Source: an uncultured Rhodanobacteraceae bacterium
GTDB taxonomy: Bacteria > Pseudomonadota > Gammaproteobacteria > Xanthomonadales > Rhodanobacteraceae
Direction of reading: 5' to 3'
DNA length: 8,125 nt
Assembly (NCBI GenBank): GCA_937902695.1
Contig: CALFNI010000518.1
Span: forward strand, 1-8,125
Below, piece after piece: positions 7,486-8,125 of this stretch. The position numbers were made by a program, and so were the translations under genes. The notes beneath the pieces are model-generated. The model was given only the letters and a program-made list of their open reading frames with translations, did not search any database and was not told the origin of the DNA. Position 1 is the first letter of the stretch; each line of letters opens with the position of its first letter.

Positions 7486-8125
7486 CCGAGCGGGTTGACG
7501 TCCTCGAACGATAGCCAGACCAACATCCCATGGAACTCCGCGACCGGTCACGTGCCCTGGGACTACGCTGGCGCTTGCGCACAGCAGCCGCTCCACGCCG
7601 AAGCGGATTTGCGGATCCTAAAGAACCATGCCGGGAACTTCAGCCAGGGCCAGCAAGGCGCGACGTATTTACTGATTGTGCAAAACGCCGGCGCCGGTCC
7701 CACCGCAGGTCCCGTTACGGTCGCCGACATTCTTCCCGCCGGCTTGACCGCAGTTGCGATCGGAGGACAGGGCTGGAGTTGTACGCTCGCGACGGCGACC
7801 TGCACCCGCAGTGATGTGCTTGCACCCAAGGGGAGCTATCCCACTATCGTACTGACCGTCGATGTCTCGCCCGGCGCGCCGTCGACTGTCGTCAACACGG
7901 CGAGCGTCACCGGCGGCGGCGAGGCCAATACGGCCAACGACGCGGCTGCGGAGGCGACGAGCATCGACGGCGCCGGGGCGGCGGCCGAGCTGACGCTTGC
8001 CAAGTCTCACGCCGGCGATTTCATGCAGGGTCAGATCGCGGCCCTCTACACATTGACGGCGAAAAACATGGGTGGCTCGGCGAGCACTGGCAGACCGTGC
8101 AGGCCGGGGCGGCAGCGTGAGCGGC
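7486..8125 (+). pseudogene. DUF11-repeat continuation of the LRR gene, cut off by an in-frame TGA and by the window end
   Basis: This stretch is in exactly the same frame as the LRR gene, has no stop up to base 8125, and has no ATG of its own before 8023. Codons 7486-7602 give a linker with IPWNSATGHVPWDYAGAC, resembling the C-terminal cap of bacterial LRR proteins. Two DUF11 units follow. The first (7603-7965) has ILKNHAGNFSQGQQGATY, TVADILPAGLTAV, GWSCTLATATCTRSDVL and NTASVTGGGEANTAND. The second (from 7984) has LAKSHAGDFMQGQ, ALYTLTAKNMGGSASTG. DUF11 units are beta-sandwich modules of large bacterial surface proteins. After about 8091 the translation turns Arg/Pro-rich and loses the DUF11 pattern, whereas a shift of two bases restores TVQ, suggesting a frameshift. 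I read this as the 3' part of a disrupted surface-protein gene; sequencing error is the main alternative. It could be a separate gene only if it used an unusual start such as GTG at 7552. Confidence 0.7.

Noticed and set aside
7483..7510. Selenocysteine insertion at the TGA
   Set aside because: The best downstream structure is a 4-bp stem (7487-7490 with 7503-7506), far short of a convincing bacterial SECIS, and LRR-DUF11 surface proteins are not known selenoproteins.
7530..7814. 94-codon plus-strand frame starting with ATG at 7530
   Set aside because: Arg-rich out-of-frame shadow; the DUF11 sequence is in the frame of 7603.

Overview
The window looks like high-G+C proteobacterial chromosome. 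The gene set points to a gammaproteobacterium of the Xanthomonadales/Lysobacterales kind: a full-length two-domain glnE, an ECF sigma factor paired with a Hanks-type Ser/Thr kinase, and DUF11-repeat surface protein sequence. This placement is inferred from gene content and protein style, not from a marker gene. No tRNA, rRNA, CRISPR array, insertion sequence or integrase was seen.

Left part (1-1434, minus strand): a two-gene signalling unit. An ECF sigma factor (877-1434) is followed 75 bp later by a Ser/Thr protein kinase (801 to beyond base 1) whose C-terminal part is cut off by the window edge. The sigma factor has Thr residues where many ECF factors have an acidic motif in region 2.2, which fits activation by phosphorylation from the adjacent kinase.

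Centre (1435-6387, plus strand): a 192-bp divergent intergenic region contains a short 14-bp tandem repeat and a -10-like TACAAT almost touching the glnE start. Then come glnE (1627-4491), the bifunctional adenylyltransferase/adenylyl-removing enzyme of glutamine synthetase, and 27 bp later a patatin-like phospholipase (4519-6387) with two predicted membrane segments between its catalytic Ser and Asp motifs. These two are probably co-transcribed. An imperfect hairpin followed by a T-rich stretch (6451-6494) may end the operon.

Right part (6517-8125, plus strand): visibly lower G+C. A secreted protein with plant-type leucine-rich repeats (6517-7485) ends at a TGA, but the same frame continues open to the window end and encodes DUF11 repeats with no start of their own. 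The TGA sits where a C-terminal capping Cys would be plausible. The simplest reading is one large LRR-DUF11 surface protein gene broken by a nonsense change or sequence error, with a likely second lesion (frameshift) near 8090. This broken, compositionally distinct gene and the Thr-bearing sigma/kinase pair are the most notable items. I found no clear sign of an entirely new system.
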